Below, in pieces: positions 1-8,598 of a stretch of DNA of 64,000 nt. This stretch comes from an uncultured Muribaculaceae bacterium. GTDB lineage: Bacteria; Bacteroidota; Bacteroidia; Bacteroidales; Muribaculaceae. Numbering within the stretch: the stretch's first letter is position 1; each line of letters starts with the position of its first letter. The notes under the pieces were generated by a model. That model was not told where the DNA came from and did no database searches. It saw only the letters and a list, made by a program, of their open reading frames with translations. The translations under genes were made by a program, and so were the position numbers. Where the stretch lies: contig CAJUAF010000001.1 in the NCBI GenBank assembly GCA_910584365.1, forward strand, positions 1 to 64,000. Reading direction: 5' to 3'.

Positions 1-54
1 CCCCGACCCTCTGCTTGTAAGGCAGACGCTCTGAACCAGCTGAGCTAAGCGCCC
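1..54 (-). tRNA. tRNA-Val (anticodon TAC), 3' part cut by window edge
   Basis: Read on the minus strand, this begins GGGCGCTTAGCTCAG, a standard acceptor arm start and D-arm. It continues to an anticodon stem-loop TCTGC-CTTACAA-GCAGA. The loop gives anticodon TAC, which reads GTA (Val). The variable loop and the start of the T-arm (GGTCGGGG) follow, and the molecule is cut at position 1. A minus-strand -7 box lies about 20 nt upstream at 76-83. Confidence 0.93.
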
Positions 55-75
55 GTCTCGCTTCCAAAAGCGTTG

Positions 76-83
76 CAAAGGTA
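76..83 (-). promoter_or_regulatory. Bacteroidetes -7 box for tRNA-Val
   Basis: The minus strand reads TACCTTTG, an exact match to the TAnnTTTG box of the Bacteroidetes primary sigma factor. It sits about 20 nt upstream of the tRNA 5' end. Confidence 0.7.
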
Positions 84-215
84 GGTACTTTTTTATTATC
101 CACCAAATTTTTTGACAAGAATTTTTCAATAAAATTTATCTCTTTCCCATAAATAGTTATTATTCAAAGATTTATAATACAGAAAAATTTTAGCGGTAAT
201 TCGGGTTATTTTTCG

Positions 216-253
216 TACCTTTGCAGTCTCAACCGGGAAATCTCTTTTCCCGG
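216..253 (+). promoter_or_regulatory. purB promoter and 5' leader hairpin
   Basis: TACCTTTG at 216-223 fits the TAnnTTTG box. Ten nucleotides downstream is a perfect 8-bp stem, CCGGGAAA (233-240) with TTTCCCGG (246-253) and a 5-nt loop. The mRNA would therefore begin with this hairpin, which may stabilise the 5' end. No known purine riboswitch motif is visible. Confidence 0.6.
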
Positions 254-291
254 CCAATTCATCCGGTACAAATCTTCTAAAAAAGTCTGCT

Positions 292-1635
292 TTGGAACTC
301 TCAACGCTTACAGCCATCTCCCCCGTCGACGGTCGTTACCGCTCCAAAACCTCGGGGCTTGACCGCTATTTTTCTGAATTCGCCTTAATACGCTATCGCG
401 TCAAGGTAGAAGTTGAATATTTCATCGCCCTCTGCAAGCTCCCCTTGCCCCAGCTTGCCGGGGTTCCCGCCGAAGCCCTGGAAAAACTGCCCTCTTTATA
501 TGAGGATTTCACCGAGGCCGACGCCATGCGTATTAAAGAACATGAGTCGGTCACCAACCATGACGTCAAGGCCGTGGAATATTTCCTGAAGGAACGCTTC
601 GACGCCATGGGGCTGGAACAGTGGAAAGAGTTCATCCATTTCGGGCTGACATCCCAGGACATCAACAACACCTCCGTCCCCATGTCCGTAAAGGATGCCC
701 TGCATGAAGTCTTCATCCCCCTGCTCGACGAACTTATCAACGCCCTCCAGAGCCGGGCCGAGGAATGGGCCGACGTAGCCATGCTGGCCAAGACCCACGG
801 ACAGCCCGCCTCCCCCACGCGCCTGGGAAAGGAAATCGAAGTATTCGTCTACCGTCTGCGTCAGCAGCGCCAGCTCCTTGCCGACACCCCCGTCACCGGC
901 AAGTTCGGAGGAGCCACGGGCAATTTCAACGCTCACAATGCCGCTTTTCCCGCGGTAGACTGGCGCCAGTTCGGCAACTCCTTCCTGGAAAAACATCTCG
1001 GCATCGGCCGCGAACAGTGGACCACCCAGATTTCCAACTATGACAACCTGGCTGCCCTCTTCGACGCCCTGCGCCGGATCAACACCATCATCCTCGACCT
1101 CGACCGCGACATCTGGATGTATGTCTCCGCCGAATATTTCAAACAGAAAATCAAGGCCGGCGAAGTAGGCTCCTCCGCGATGCCCCACAAGGTGAACCCC
1201 ATCGACTTCGAGAACTCCGAAGGGAATCTCGGCATTGCAAACGCCATCTACGCCCACCTGTCGCAGAAGCTCCCCGTATCGCGCCTGCAGCGCGACCTGA
1301 CCGACTCCACGGTCCTGCGCAATGTCGGCGTCCCGATGGCCCACAGCGTCATCGCCATCCACTCCACACTCAAGGGGCTGGGCAAACTCCTGCTCAATAA
1401 CAAGGCGCTCGAACGCGACCTGGAAAAAGCCTGGGCCGTCGTGGCCGAGGGAATCCAGACCATCCTGCGCCGCGAGGGTTATCCCCATCCCTACGAGACC
1501 CTTAAACAGCTGACCCGCGTCAACACCGCCGTGACGGCCGAGTCAATCGCCGAGTTCATCGACACCCTGGAGGTAACCCCGGAAGTACGCGCCGAACTCC
1601 ACGCCCTCTCCCCCTCGACATATACCGGTATCTGA
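292..1635 (+). CDS. purB: Adenylosuccinate lyase
   Basis: PurB acts twice in purine synthesis. It removes fumarate from SAICAR to give AICAR, and from adenylosuccinate to give AMP. The 447-residue protein has the usual length for the family. It carries the fumarase/aspartase superfamily signature GSSAMPHKVNP near residue 302, the TSQDINNT motif near residue 125 and the KTHGQPASPT motif near residue 165. The start is a TTG codon. The following ELSTLTAISPVDGRYRSKT is the conserved PurB N-terminus, and no in-frame ATG precedes it. A promoter and hairpin lie upstream, and a HAD phosphatase follows after 10 bp, so the two are probably co-transcribed. Confidence 0.96.
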   Translation: MELSTLTAISPVDGRYRSKTSGLDRYFSEFALIRYRVKVEVEYFIALCKLPLPQLAGVPAEALEKLPSLYEDFTEADAMRIKEHESVTNHDVKAVEYFLKERFDAMGLEQWKEFIHFGLTSQDINNTSVPMSVKDALHEVFIPLLDELINALQSRAEEWADVAMLAKTHGQPASPTRLGKEIEVFVYRLRQQRQLLADTPVTGKFGGATGNFNAHNAAFPAVDWRQFGNSFLEKHLGIGREQWTTQISNYDNLAALFDALRRINTIILDLDRDIWMYVSAEYFKQKIKAGEVGSSAMPHKVNPIDFENSEGNLGIANAIYAHLSQKLPVSRLQRDLTDSTVLRNVGVPMAHSVIAIHSTLKGLGKLLLNNKALERDLEKAWAVVAEGIQTILRREGYPHPYETLKQLTRVNTAVTAESIAEFIDTLEVTPEVRAELHALSPSTYTGI

Positions 1636-1645
1636 TCCATTATTC

Positions 1646-2494
1646 ATGCAGAGAACAACCCTCTATATCTCAGACCTTGACGGAACGCTGCTCGACCCAT
1701 CGAGCAGCGTCTCCGCCGAGTCTGCCTCCATCCTCAATTCCCTGATACGCCAGGGAGCTATGTTCACCGTGGCCACAGCGCGTACTCCGGCCACCGTTCA
1801 GCCCCTGATGTCGGCAATCAGGCCCTCCGTCACCCCCTCCGGGCGCGACATCCCCGCCATAGTGATGACCGGGGCAGCCTACTGGAACCGACGCCTGGAA
1901 CGGTACGATTACCTTAGGATGATGTCCCTGGCCGATACCAATATTATTTTGGCGGAGTTCGCCAAAGCCGGCATCAACCCGTTCAACTACTGTATCGGCG
2001 AGAAAGGGATCCTCAACGTCTACCATCCGTCAAAAATGACCACCCGCGAGGATGCCTTCTATCAGGAACGGCGCCACCTGGCGCTGAAACGTTTCCATCT
2101 CGATCAGACTCCCCGTTACGAACCGACCGTCCTTTTCTTCGCCATCGGCAATCCCGAAAAGATGGACGCCCTGTGCAAGGCCATCAACCGGAAAACCGAC
2201 TGCTCGGCGGCCTGGTACCGCGATATCTTCAATCCCGAGGTCGCCCTGATGGATGTCTACACCGCCGGTTGCTCCAAAGCCACCGCTATACGCGACGTCG
2301 CCACCGAACTTGGAATCGGACGCGTCGTTGTCTTCGGCGACAACCTCAACGACATCCCCATGATGAAGGCCGCAGACCTGGCTGTTGCCGTCGAAAACGC
2401 CCTGCCGCAGGTCAAGGAGGCCGCAGACATAATTATAGGGCCGAACACGGAGCCGTCAGTGGCCCGTTTCATCCGGCAGGATTTCATCAGATAA
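1646..2494 (+). CDS. Cof-type HAD family sugar-phosphatase-like hydrolase
   Basis: This is a 282-residue haloacid dehalogenase superfamily protein. Motif I is SDLDGTLLD (residues 9-17), with the nucleophilic Asp and the acid/base Asp two residues later. The C-terminal motif IV is VFGDNLNDIPMM. The large C2-type cap between them marks the Cof/YidA subgroup, which usually dephosphorylates sugar phosphates or cofactor precursors in the cytoplasm. The substrate cannot be told from sequence. It starts 10 bp after purB and probably shares its transcript. A functional link to purine synthesis is possible but not shown. Confidence 0.9.
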   Translation: MQRTTLYISDLDGTLLDPSSSVSAESASILNSLIRQGAMFTVATARTPATVQPLMSAIRPSVTPSGRDIPAIVMTGAAYWNRRLERYDYLRMMSLADTNIILAEFAKAGINPFNYCIGEKGILNVYHPSKMTTREDAFYQERRHLALKRFHLDQTPRYEPTVLFFAIGNPEKMDALCKAINRKTDCSAAWYRDIFNPEVALMDVYTAGCSKATAIRDVATELGIGRVVVFGDNLNDIPMMKAADLAVAVENALPQVKEAADIIIGPNTEPSVARFIRQDFIR

Positions 2495-2580
2495 TTCCCC
2501 GCAAATAAAAAACAGCACTACTGTTGCAACGAATCCTTCCCTTTATCCGTCTAAACAAGAAAAACAACCGCAACAGCAAA

Positions 2581-5034
2581 ATGAAATCCATCAGGCTTCA
2601 GTTAGTGCTTTTATTTCTTCTTGCCGCCTTCGGCATCGAAGCCGCCGTTTATGGCGTGCGCGGGGAAGTGGCCGACTCCACCGGCACGCCGGAAATCTAC
2701 GCCACCGTCCGCATCTATTCCGTAAAAGATTCCGTAAAAGATTCCGTAAAGCCCGTGGCCCTGGGGGTCACCGACGATGCCGGCAAGTTCTCCCAGCCGC
2801 TCCCCTCGGCAGGAGACTACCGCCTGACAGTCACCGCCGTAGGCAAGCGTGCGCTCGACATCCCTTTTGCGGTGACAACTGCGGCACCGACAGCCGACCT
2901 GGGCAAACTCACCATCCGCGACAACGCCAACGAACTCGGAGAGGTGGAAATCGTGGCCCAGCGGCCTCTGGTCTCCCGCGAGATTGACCGCATAGGCTAC
3001 GACGTGAAAGCCGACCCGGAATCCCAGACCAATACCCTCCAGGAGATGCTCCGCAAGGTCCCGATGGTTACTGTCGAATCCGACGGGACAATAAAGGTCA
3101 AGGGCTCGACTAATTTCAAAATATACAAGAACGGACGTCCCAACAATTCTTTCACAAAGAACGCCAAAGACATCTTTGCGGCAATCCCCGCCTCCTCTAT
3201 AAAGAAAATCGAGGTGATAACCGACCCCGGAGCGCGCGAGGATGCCGAAGGGGTGGGAGCCATCCTGAACATCGTCACCGATTCGGAAACCTCCATGAAC
3301 GGTGTGACCGGAACCGCAGGCCTGTATATCGACACGAATAACGCCGAACCGCTTCCGAACCTTTATCTCACTTCCCAGATAGACAAGGTGACCTTCTCGG
3401 TCTACGGCGGAGAGGGTTACAGCAACCGGAAGGAATCGGAATACACCCAGCACAATGTAACCGAATACTTCGACTCAGGCAACACCATCCTGACCGAAAC
3501 CTCCGGTTACCAGACCTCACGCAGCGGATGGGGCGGCATCGAGGCAAGCTGGGAACCGGACACGCTGAACCTCTTCACTATCGAAGGACAGGGTTGGATA
3601 TGGAGCATGGGCAAGAATAATGAACGTATCGGCACCACTGCGATGACCGGCCCGACGGGAGCCGCCGTATACAGCTTCACCTCACACGCCACGACTCCAC
3701 GCAGCCGCTATATCGACTTCGACGGGTCGGTGAACTACCAGCGTTCCACCCGCCGCAAGGGGGAGACCATCACTGCCTCCTACCGCCTGTCGACGACCCA
3801 TCAGGCCCAGGACGACAACACCGAATACCTCGACCTGTTCGAGTGTCCCTTCCCCTATTCGGCCATCAACTCCACCACTGACCTCAACTTCATCGAACAT
3901 ACCGGCCAGCTTGACTGGAGCCGTCCCTACGGTAAAATCCACACCCTCGACCTCGGGGCCAAAGGCATTTTCCGCCGCAACCATTCCACAAGCGACTACG
4001 ACTACGTCGGTGTCGGCCCGACATCGGATGACTTCACCCATCACACCACCGTGACGGCCCTCTATGCCGATTACCGGGTGAAACTTGGCAAGCTGAGTCT
4101 GCGCGGAGGCCTGCGTTACGAATACTCCTATCTCTCGGCCAAGTTCCTGCGCCAGGGAGGAGAGCATCCCGATTTCTCGTCGAAGCTCAACGACTGGGTC
4201 CCCTCGGTCGGGATGTCCTTCAATCTCACCGATGCGACCGCCTTCAAACTCTCCTTCAACCGCAACATCCGTCGACCGGGCATCAGTTACCTCGACCCTA
4301 CCCGCTCCGTATCGCCGACCGCCGTCAGCTTCGGTAACCCCGACCTCGAAAGCGAGGTCTACAATAACGTGACCCTGAATTTCTCCCATTTCTCCAACAA
4401 AATCAACCTCGACGCCTCCGTCTCGACTTCGATTGTCAACAACGGCCTGACCCGCAGACAGTGGGTTGAGGACGACATAATGTTCAGCACCTACGGCAAC
4501 ATCGGAAAGATACGTTCCATGTCCGCATCGCTCTACGCCCAGTGGAGTCCGACTTCCAAGACTTCGGTAGTCGCCAGTTTCTCCTTAGGCTACAATTACA
4601 TCAAGAACCCCGACATGAAGAATACCGGATGGTGGTGGAACCCCTTCGCACGAATCACCCAGCATCTTCCCTGGAAGCTCGATCTGACGGGAAGCGCATA
4701 CTGGTGGAGCGGCAACCCGAACTCCGCCTACACCACCCAGCGCCCCTCGGGAGCTTCCGGCATCGGCCACAATATCTCCCTGACAAAGAAACTGCTGAAA
4801 GACGACCGCCTGACCATCACCCTCTCGGCAGGAAATCCTTTCGGACCTTCGCGCATGAGATTCCGCACCGTCACCGACACCCCGTCGAGCCATGCCGATT
4901 ACCTCTACATCGGATCCAATACCCGCCGGGTATTCGGGCTGCGCCTCTCCTACCGGTTCGGCTCCCTCAACGCCTCCGTCAAGAAAACGGCGGCCTCAAT
5001 CTCCAACGACGACCTTCAGGGACGTAAAAAATAA
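2581..5034 (+). CDS. Outer membrane beta-barrel receptor-like protein (OMP_b-brl_3 type)
   Basis: An 817-residue outer-membrane protein. The ATG at 2581 gives a clean signal peptide, MKSIRLQLVLLFLLAAFGIEAA. An upstream in-frame TTG would only add a charged, non-signal stretch. The order is a carboxypeptidase regulatory-like beta-sandwich (about residues 25-120), a TonB-plug-like segment (about 135-230, containing KIEVITDPGAREDAEG) and a long barrel ending in an aromatic strand plus a short tail. This layout is typical of Bacteroidetes TonB-dependent-receptor relatives, many with no known ligand. The N-terminal domain holds a small tandem repeat (SVKD three times). No SusD partner is adjacent, so a polysaccharide role is not supported. 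Confidence 0.85.
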   Translation: MKSIRLQLVLLFLLAAFGIEAAVYGVRGEVADSTGTPEIYATVRIYSVKDSVKDSVKPVALGVTDDAGKFSQPLPSAGDYRLTVTAVGKRALDIPFAVTTAAPTADLGKLTIRDNANELGEVEIVAQRPLVSREIDRIGYDVKADPESQTNTLQEMLRKVPMVTVESDGTIKVKGSTNFKIYKNGRPNNSFTKNAKDIFAAIPASSIKKIEVITDPGAREDAEGVGAILNIVTDSETSMNGVTGTAGLYIDTNNAEPLPNLYLTSQIDKVTFSVYGGEGYSNRKESEYTQHNVTEYFDSGNTILTETSGYQTSRSGWGGIEASWEPDTLNLFTIEGQGWIWSMGKNNERIGTTAMTGPTGAAVYSFTSHATTPRSRYIDFDGSVNYQRSTRRKGETITASYRLSTTHQAQDDNTEYLDLFECPFPYSAINSTTDLNFIEHTGQLDWSRPYGKIHTLDLGAKGIFRRNHSTSDYDYVGVGPTSDDFTHHTTVTALYADYRVKLGKLSLRGGLRYEYSYLSAKFLRQGGEHPDFSSKLNDWVPSVGMSFNLTDATAFKLSFNRNIRRPGISYLDPTRSVSPTAVSFGNPDLESEVYNNVTLNFSHFSNKINLDASVSTSIVNNGLTRRQWVEDDIMFSTYGNIGKIRSMSASLYAQWSPTSKTSVVASFSLGYNYIKNPDMKNTGWWWNPFARITQHLPWKLDLTGSAYWWSGNPNSAYTTQRPSGASGIGHNISLTKKLLKDDRLTITLSAGNPFGPSRMRFRTVTDTPSSHADYLYIGSNTRRVFGLRLSYRFGSLNASVKKTAASISNDDLQGRKK
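2717..2751 (+). repeat. 12-bp tandem repeat inside a coding region (three units)
   Basis: The unit GATTCCGTAAAA is repeated almost exactly three times. It keeps the reading frame and encodes repeated SVKD residues in the N-terminal domain of the barrel protein. Confidence 0.8.
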
Positions 5035-5067
5035 TCCCGCTCCGCGCTTTATTTGAATAATTGTTGC

Positions 5068-5075
5068 TAACTTTG
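5068..5075 (+). promoter_or_regulatory. -7 box immediately before tamL
   Basis: TAACTTTG is an exact TAnnTTTG match. It ends only 8 nt before the GTG start at 5084, so a transcript from here would have almost no leader. No good TTTG box at the right distance is visible upstream. Confidence 0.5.
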
Positions 5076-5083
5076 CAGCCAGT

Positions 5084-7393
5084 GTGAAAACGACTGCGAA
5101 GTTAGCGGCATTATTGATGGCGGCGGTGTTCTGCGTTATGGCGCAAGGATGCAGCTCCACCAGGCACGTGCCTGACGGCTCCTGGCTTCTCGACAAAGTG
5201 AACATCGAGGTAGTCGACTCTTCCGGCGTCCCGACAACCGGCCTTGTCAATTATCTGCGTCAGACTCCGAACCACAAGGTCCTGGGATTCTGGAAACTCC
5301 AGCTCGGAGTGTATAATCTCTCCGGCAAGAACTCCGACAGCGGGATAAGCAAATGGCTCCGCAAAATCGGCCAGGAGCCGGTGATTTATGATTCGCAGCT
5401 CACGGACCAGAGCGCCCGGCAGCTCCAGCTGGCCCTTGTCAACCGGGGCTACAACGACGTCAGCGTGGAGGTGGACACTGTCAGCGACGGCAACAAGAAG
5501 ATGACCGTAAACTATCTGCTGCGCCCCGGACAGCCCCACAAAGTCGCCTCGTTCACCACCGAATACACCGATTCCACCGTCGGAGCCGTAATCGCCCGTG
5601 ATTCCCTCCGCTTCCCCCTCCAGGTGGGAGACAACCTCGACCGCACCAATCTCGACAATATCCGCGCCGTCATCACCGAGGCCATGCGTCAGCGGGGCTA
5701 TCTGGCTTTCACCAAGGAATATGTCTCTTTCACCGCCGATACCCTCTCCGGAGCCAAAGAGGTGGACCTGACAATGACGGTCAGGGACCCCGGCAGCCGC
5801 TACCGGTTCCGCAATGTGTTCATCGTCACCGATTTCTCCCCGGGAGACGACGCTACGGCAATGACCTTCGCAGCCAACGACACAGTCACCTGCGAAGGGA
5901 TAAAAATCCTCTACGGACCCGACCGCTTCCTGCGCCCGAAAGTGCTGGCCGAACAATGCTATATCCGCCCGGGAAGACACTACTCCACCTCGGCCGTGGA
6001 CCGCACTTACGAGAACTTCAACCGCCTGGCCATCCTGCGGTACGTCAATATAGTGACTTCCCCCGCCGGCGAGATGGACGGAGAGGAGGCCCTTGACGCA
6101 TATATCCTCCTTTCCCGCACAAAAAAACAGGGAATCACCTTCGAACTTGAAGGCACTAACTCCGAAGGAGACCTCGGAGTAGGAGGAGGTGTAACATGGA
6201 CAAACCGCAATATCTTCCACGGCGGAGAGGTCCTGAACGTCAAGTTCCGCGGAGCCTACGAAAGCCTGTCGGGCAATCTGGAAGGACTAATAAATGACCG
6301 CTACACCGAGCTGGCCGGGGAGGTCGGCATCACCTTTCCGCAGATGAAAGCCCCCTTCCTCAGTTCGGCGTTCAAGCGCCGTAACCGGGCCTCGACGGAA
6401 TTCGCCCTGACGTTTATGTGGCAGGAACGTCCGGAATACACCCGCGTGATCGCCGGCGGAGCCTGGCGTTACAAGTGGGCCGACCGCAACAACCTGAATC
6501 GCCGTACCTTCGACCTGATTGATGTCAACGTGGTCTCCCTCCCCCGCTCGACCGTCGACTTCATCAACCATATCGCACCGAACAACCCTCTGCTCCGTTA
6601 CAGCTACGAGGACCACTTCATAATGCGCACCGGATATACCTGGTACCACACCAACCGGCGTCCGGCGGCAGCCTCAACCACCCTTTACCGCCTCCCCCGG
6701 CAGGTCAACACCTATACGTGGCGTGCCTCCGTCGAGACCGCCGGCAACCTTCTCTACGCCATCTCCAGACTCTCCGGACAGAAAAAGGAAGGGGACGCCT
6801 ACAAGGTCTTCTCCATCCCTTACGCCCAGTATGTCAAAGGGGAAATCGACTACACCATCAATCATGCTTTCTCCGACCGTAACTCGATAACCTTCCATGC
6901 CGGAGGAGGCATCGGCTACCCCTACGGCAACGCGTCGATGATACCTTTCGAGAAACGATTCTACGCCGGCGGAGCCAACTCAGTGCGCGGATGGAGCGTC
7001 CGCACCCTCGGCCCGGGCAGCTACAACGCCCGCAACAACGTCACCGACTTCATCAACCAGTGCGGCGACATCTCCCTGGCTCTCTCCCTGGAATACCGCA
7101 ATAAACTCTTCTGGGTCTTCGAAGGAGCCGTCTTCATCGACGCCGGCAACATCTGGACCATCAAGGATTACCCCAACCAGCCCGGAGGCCTCTTCCGATT
7201 CAACTCCTTCTATAAGGAAATCGCCGCCGCCTACGGCATCGGTCTCCGCATGGACTTCACCTACTTCCTCCTCCGCTTCGACCTCGGCTTCAAAGCCCAC
7301 AACCCAGCCCGCGACCAGGAACGCTGGCCCCTCTTCCACCCCAACTGGAGCCGGGACGCCACCTTCCATTTCTCCGTCGGCTATCCTTTCTGA
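5084..7393 (+). CDS. TamL-like BamA/TamA family outer membrane lipoprotein
   Basis: A 769-residue Omp85-superfamily protein. It probably helps insert outer-membrane proteins, like TamA of the translocation and assembly module. The N-terminus MKTTAKLAALLMAAVFCVMAQGC is a lipoprotein signal with Cys at about residue 23. Lipidated TamA homologues in Bacteroidetes are known as TamL. POTRA-like repeats occupy about residues 30-350. The barrel follows and contains the Omp85 landmark KRFYAGGANSVRGW near residue 625, ending at Phe as barrel proteins usually do. The start is GTG, chosen because it yields the full signal peptide. No tamB neighbour is present in the window. Which Omp85 subtype it is remains an inference. 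Confidence 0.87.
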   Translation: MKTTAKLAALLMAAVFCVMAQGCSSTRHVPDGSWLLDKVNIEVVDSSGVPTTGLVNYLRQTPNHKVLGFWKLQLGVYNLSGKNSDSGISKWLRKIGQEPVIYDSQLTDQSARQLQLALVNRGYNDVSVEVDTVSDGNKKMTVNYLLRPGQPHKVASFTTEYTDSTVGAVIARDSLRFPLQVGDNLDRTNLDNIRAVITEAMRQRGYLAFTKEYVSFTADTLSGAKEVDLTMTVRDPGSRYRFRNVFIVTDFSPGDDATAMTFAANDTVTCEGIKILYGPDRFLRPKVLAEQCYIRPGRHYSTSAVDRTYENFNRLAILRYVNIVTSPAGEMDGEEALDAYILLSRTKKQGITFELEGTNSEGDLGVGGGVTWTNRNIFHGGEVLNVKFRGAYESLSGNLEGLINDRYTELAGEVGITFPQMKAPFLSSAFKRRNRASTEFALTFMWQERPEYTRVIAGGAWRYKWADRNNLNRRTFDLIDVNVVSLPRSTVDFINHIAPNNPLLRYSYEDHFIMRTGYTWYHTNRRPAAASTTLYRLPRQVNTYTWRASVETAGNLLYAISRLSGQKKEGDAYKVFSIPYAQYVKGEIDYTINHAFSDRNSITFHAGGGIGYPYGNASMIPFEKRFYAGGANSVRGWSVRTLGPGSYNARNNVTDFINQCGDISLALSLEYRNKLFWVFEGAVFIDAGNIWTIKDYPNQPGGLFRFNSFYKEIAAAYGIGLRMDFTYFLLRFDLGFKAHNPARDQERWPLFHPNWSRDATFHFSVGYPF

Positions 7394-7521
7394 CCCCTCC
7401 CCCCTGGAAATCTCCCTCTCTTTCCTCTCCTCCGGTCCCCCCAAGTTTCTCCCCGCGCTGCCTGTCCTGTGGTCCGCCCATAGGCGGACTCAAGACCTCA
7501 GCCCCTCAATCCCTCCCGTAT
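7394..7521 (+). other. Pyrimidine-rich intergenic tract with a perfect hairpin
   Basis: The first 80 nt after tamL are strongly biased to C and T on the plus strand. A perfect 7-bp stem follows, GTCCGCC (7472-7478) and GGCGGAC (7483-7489), with a 4-nt loop and no T-run. It could be a weak terminator or a processing site. Confidence 0.45.
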
Positions 7522-8172
7522 ATGAAACAACTCGTTATCTTCGACCTCGACGGCACCCTGCTGAATTCCATCGCCGACCTCGGCAACGCCGCCAACCACG
7601 CCCTGGAAAAGGCCGGCTTTCCCACCCATCCCGCCGAAGCCTATCCCCGCTTTGTCGGCAACGGTGTGCGCCGCCTTATCGAGCGCGTCCTCCCCGAAAG
7701 CCATCGCTCCCGCGAGACCGTCAACCGGCTCCTTGTGGATTTCAAGGAATACTATAACGACCATCTCACCGATGAGACACGCCCCTATCCCGGAATCCCC
7801 GAACTGCTCCGCGACCTTACCGACAGGGGCATCAAAGTCGCCGTCGCCTCGAATAAATACAAAGGAGCTGTCGAAGTCCTCATCCGGCATTATTTCCCCG
7901 AAATACCCTGGGCAGCCATCGAAGGCCAGAAAGAGGGCATCCCCGTCAAGCCCGATCCCTCGGTCGTTTTCGAGATTCTCGCCGAAGTCCCCACTCCGAA
8001 GTCCGGGGTCCTCTACGTCGGAGACTCGGGCGTAGACATGGAGACGGCCCGGCGCGCCTGCGTCGAATCCTGCGGTGTCACCTGGGGATTCCGCTCGCGT
8101 CAGGAACTCCAGGAAAACTACGCCGCCCACATTGTCGACACTCCGTCACAGCTCCTGCGCCTAGCCCTGTGA
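7522..8172 (+). CDS. gph: HAD family phosphatase, phosphoglycolate phosphatase-like
   Basis: A 216-residue haloacid dehalogenase protein of the Gph/PGP type. Motif I is FDLDGTLLNS at residues 7-16. Motif II is VASNKYKGA around residues 110-118. The lysine region is PVKPDPS and the acidic motif is YVGDSGVDMETA. The small alpha-helical cap (C1 type) between motifs I and II is typical of phosphoglycolate phosphatases, which clear 2-phosphoglycolate formed during DNA repair. The same fold also serves pyrophosphatases and sugar phosphatases, so the substrate is inferred. It is followed by a strong terminator, and so ends its transcription unit. Confidence 0.83.
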   Translation: MKQLVIFDLDGTLLNSIADLGNAANHALEKAGFPTHPAEAYPRFVGNGVRRLIERVLPESHRSRETVNRLLVDFKEYYNDHLTDETRPYPGIPELLRDLTDRGIKVAVASNKYKGAVEVLIRHYFPEIPWAAIEGQKEGIPVKPDPSVVFEILAEVPTPKSGVLYVGDSGVDMETARRACVESCGVTWGFRSRQELQENYAAHIVDTPSQLLRLAL

Positions 8173-8179
8173 GCAATTG

Positions 8180-8222
8180 AGCGGCGTCAGGGGACCGTTA
8201 TTTAGCGATTGACACCGCTTTT
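8180..8222 (+). terminator. Intrinsic terminator after gph-like gene
   Basis: AGCGGCGTCA (8180-8189) pairs with TGACACCGCT (8210-8219) with one mismatch, followed by TTTT. It separates the phosphatase gene from the riboswitch-controlled unit. Confidence 0.65.
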
Positions 8223-8243
8223 CTCGCATCCACTTCAAAAATA

Positions 8244-8275
8244 TTTGCAAAATCCCGAAAAAGGATTTACCTTTG
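8244..8275 (+). promoter_or_regulatory. Promoter of the cobalamin riboswitch transcript
   Basis: TTTG at 8244-8247 and TACCTTTG at 8268-8275 are separated by 20 nt. This is a textbook Bacteroidetes primary promoter. It lies directly upstream of the riboswitch aptamer. Confidence 0.85.
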
Positions 8276-8280
8276 CACCG

Positions 8281-8378
8281 CGACTTATAGCAGGGGAATC
8301 AGGTGAAAGACCTGAACAGGCCCGCTACTGTAAATCATCCCCTCCCTCGGGAGATGACAAGTCAGAGTACCTGCATGA
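8281..8378 (+). promoter_or_regulatory. Cobalamin (vitamin B12) riboswitch aptamer
   Basis: The segment has the B12-box architecture. It runs from GGGGAATCAGGTGAAAGACC to the core GGCCCGCTACTGTAAAT. A variable hairpin follows (TCATC ... GATGA, with CTCC-CTCG-GGAG inside), then AGTCAGAGTACCTGC. GCAGG near 8290 pairs with CCTGC near 8370 and closes the aptamer. Cobalamin aptamers usually repress btuB-type transport or B12 biosynthesis genes when B12 is plentiful. Here the next gene is a very large secreted protein about 220 nt downstream. No terminator with a T-run was seen between them, so control might be translational. Confidence 0.9.
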
Positions 8379-8598
8379 GCGCTAATCCACGGCCTGACAT
8401 CTCGAGGAACAGATTGCTCGGCTGACCCCGGTATCCGCCCGCATATATACCCCTATACCCCCCTGGCGCGGCGATGCCCGCGTCTTCCATAAACTGTAAC
8501 AGCTTCTTATCCCCGATGCCCGGTCCGAGACGGCTCCGCGCGACGGGGACTTCTCGTATTACGCCACAGCGACTATCGTTCATTTAACTTTACAGTTT
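8379..8598 (+). other. Long leader between riboswitch and the 1719-residue gene
   Basis: About 220 nt without a recognisable gene. A 16-codon open frame starts at ATG 8375, at the edge of the closing stem of the aptamer, and stops at 8425. The rest is GC-rich and likely structured. TAACTTTA at 8585-8592, just before the start codon, is one base off a -7 box and could be a weak secondary promoter. Confidence 0.4.
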
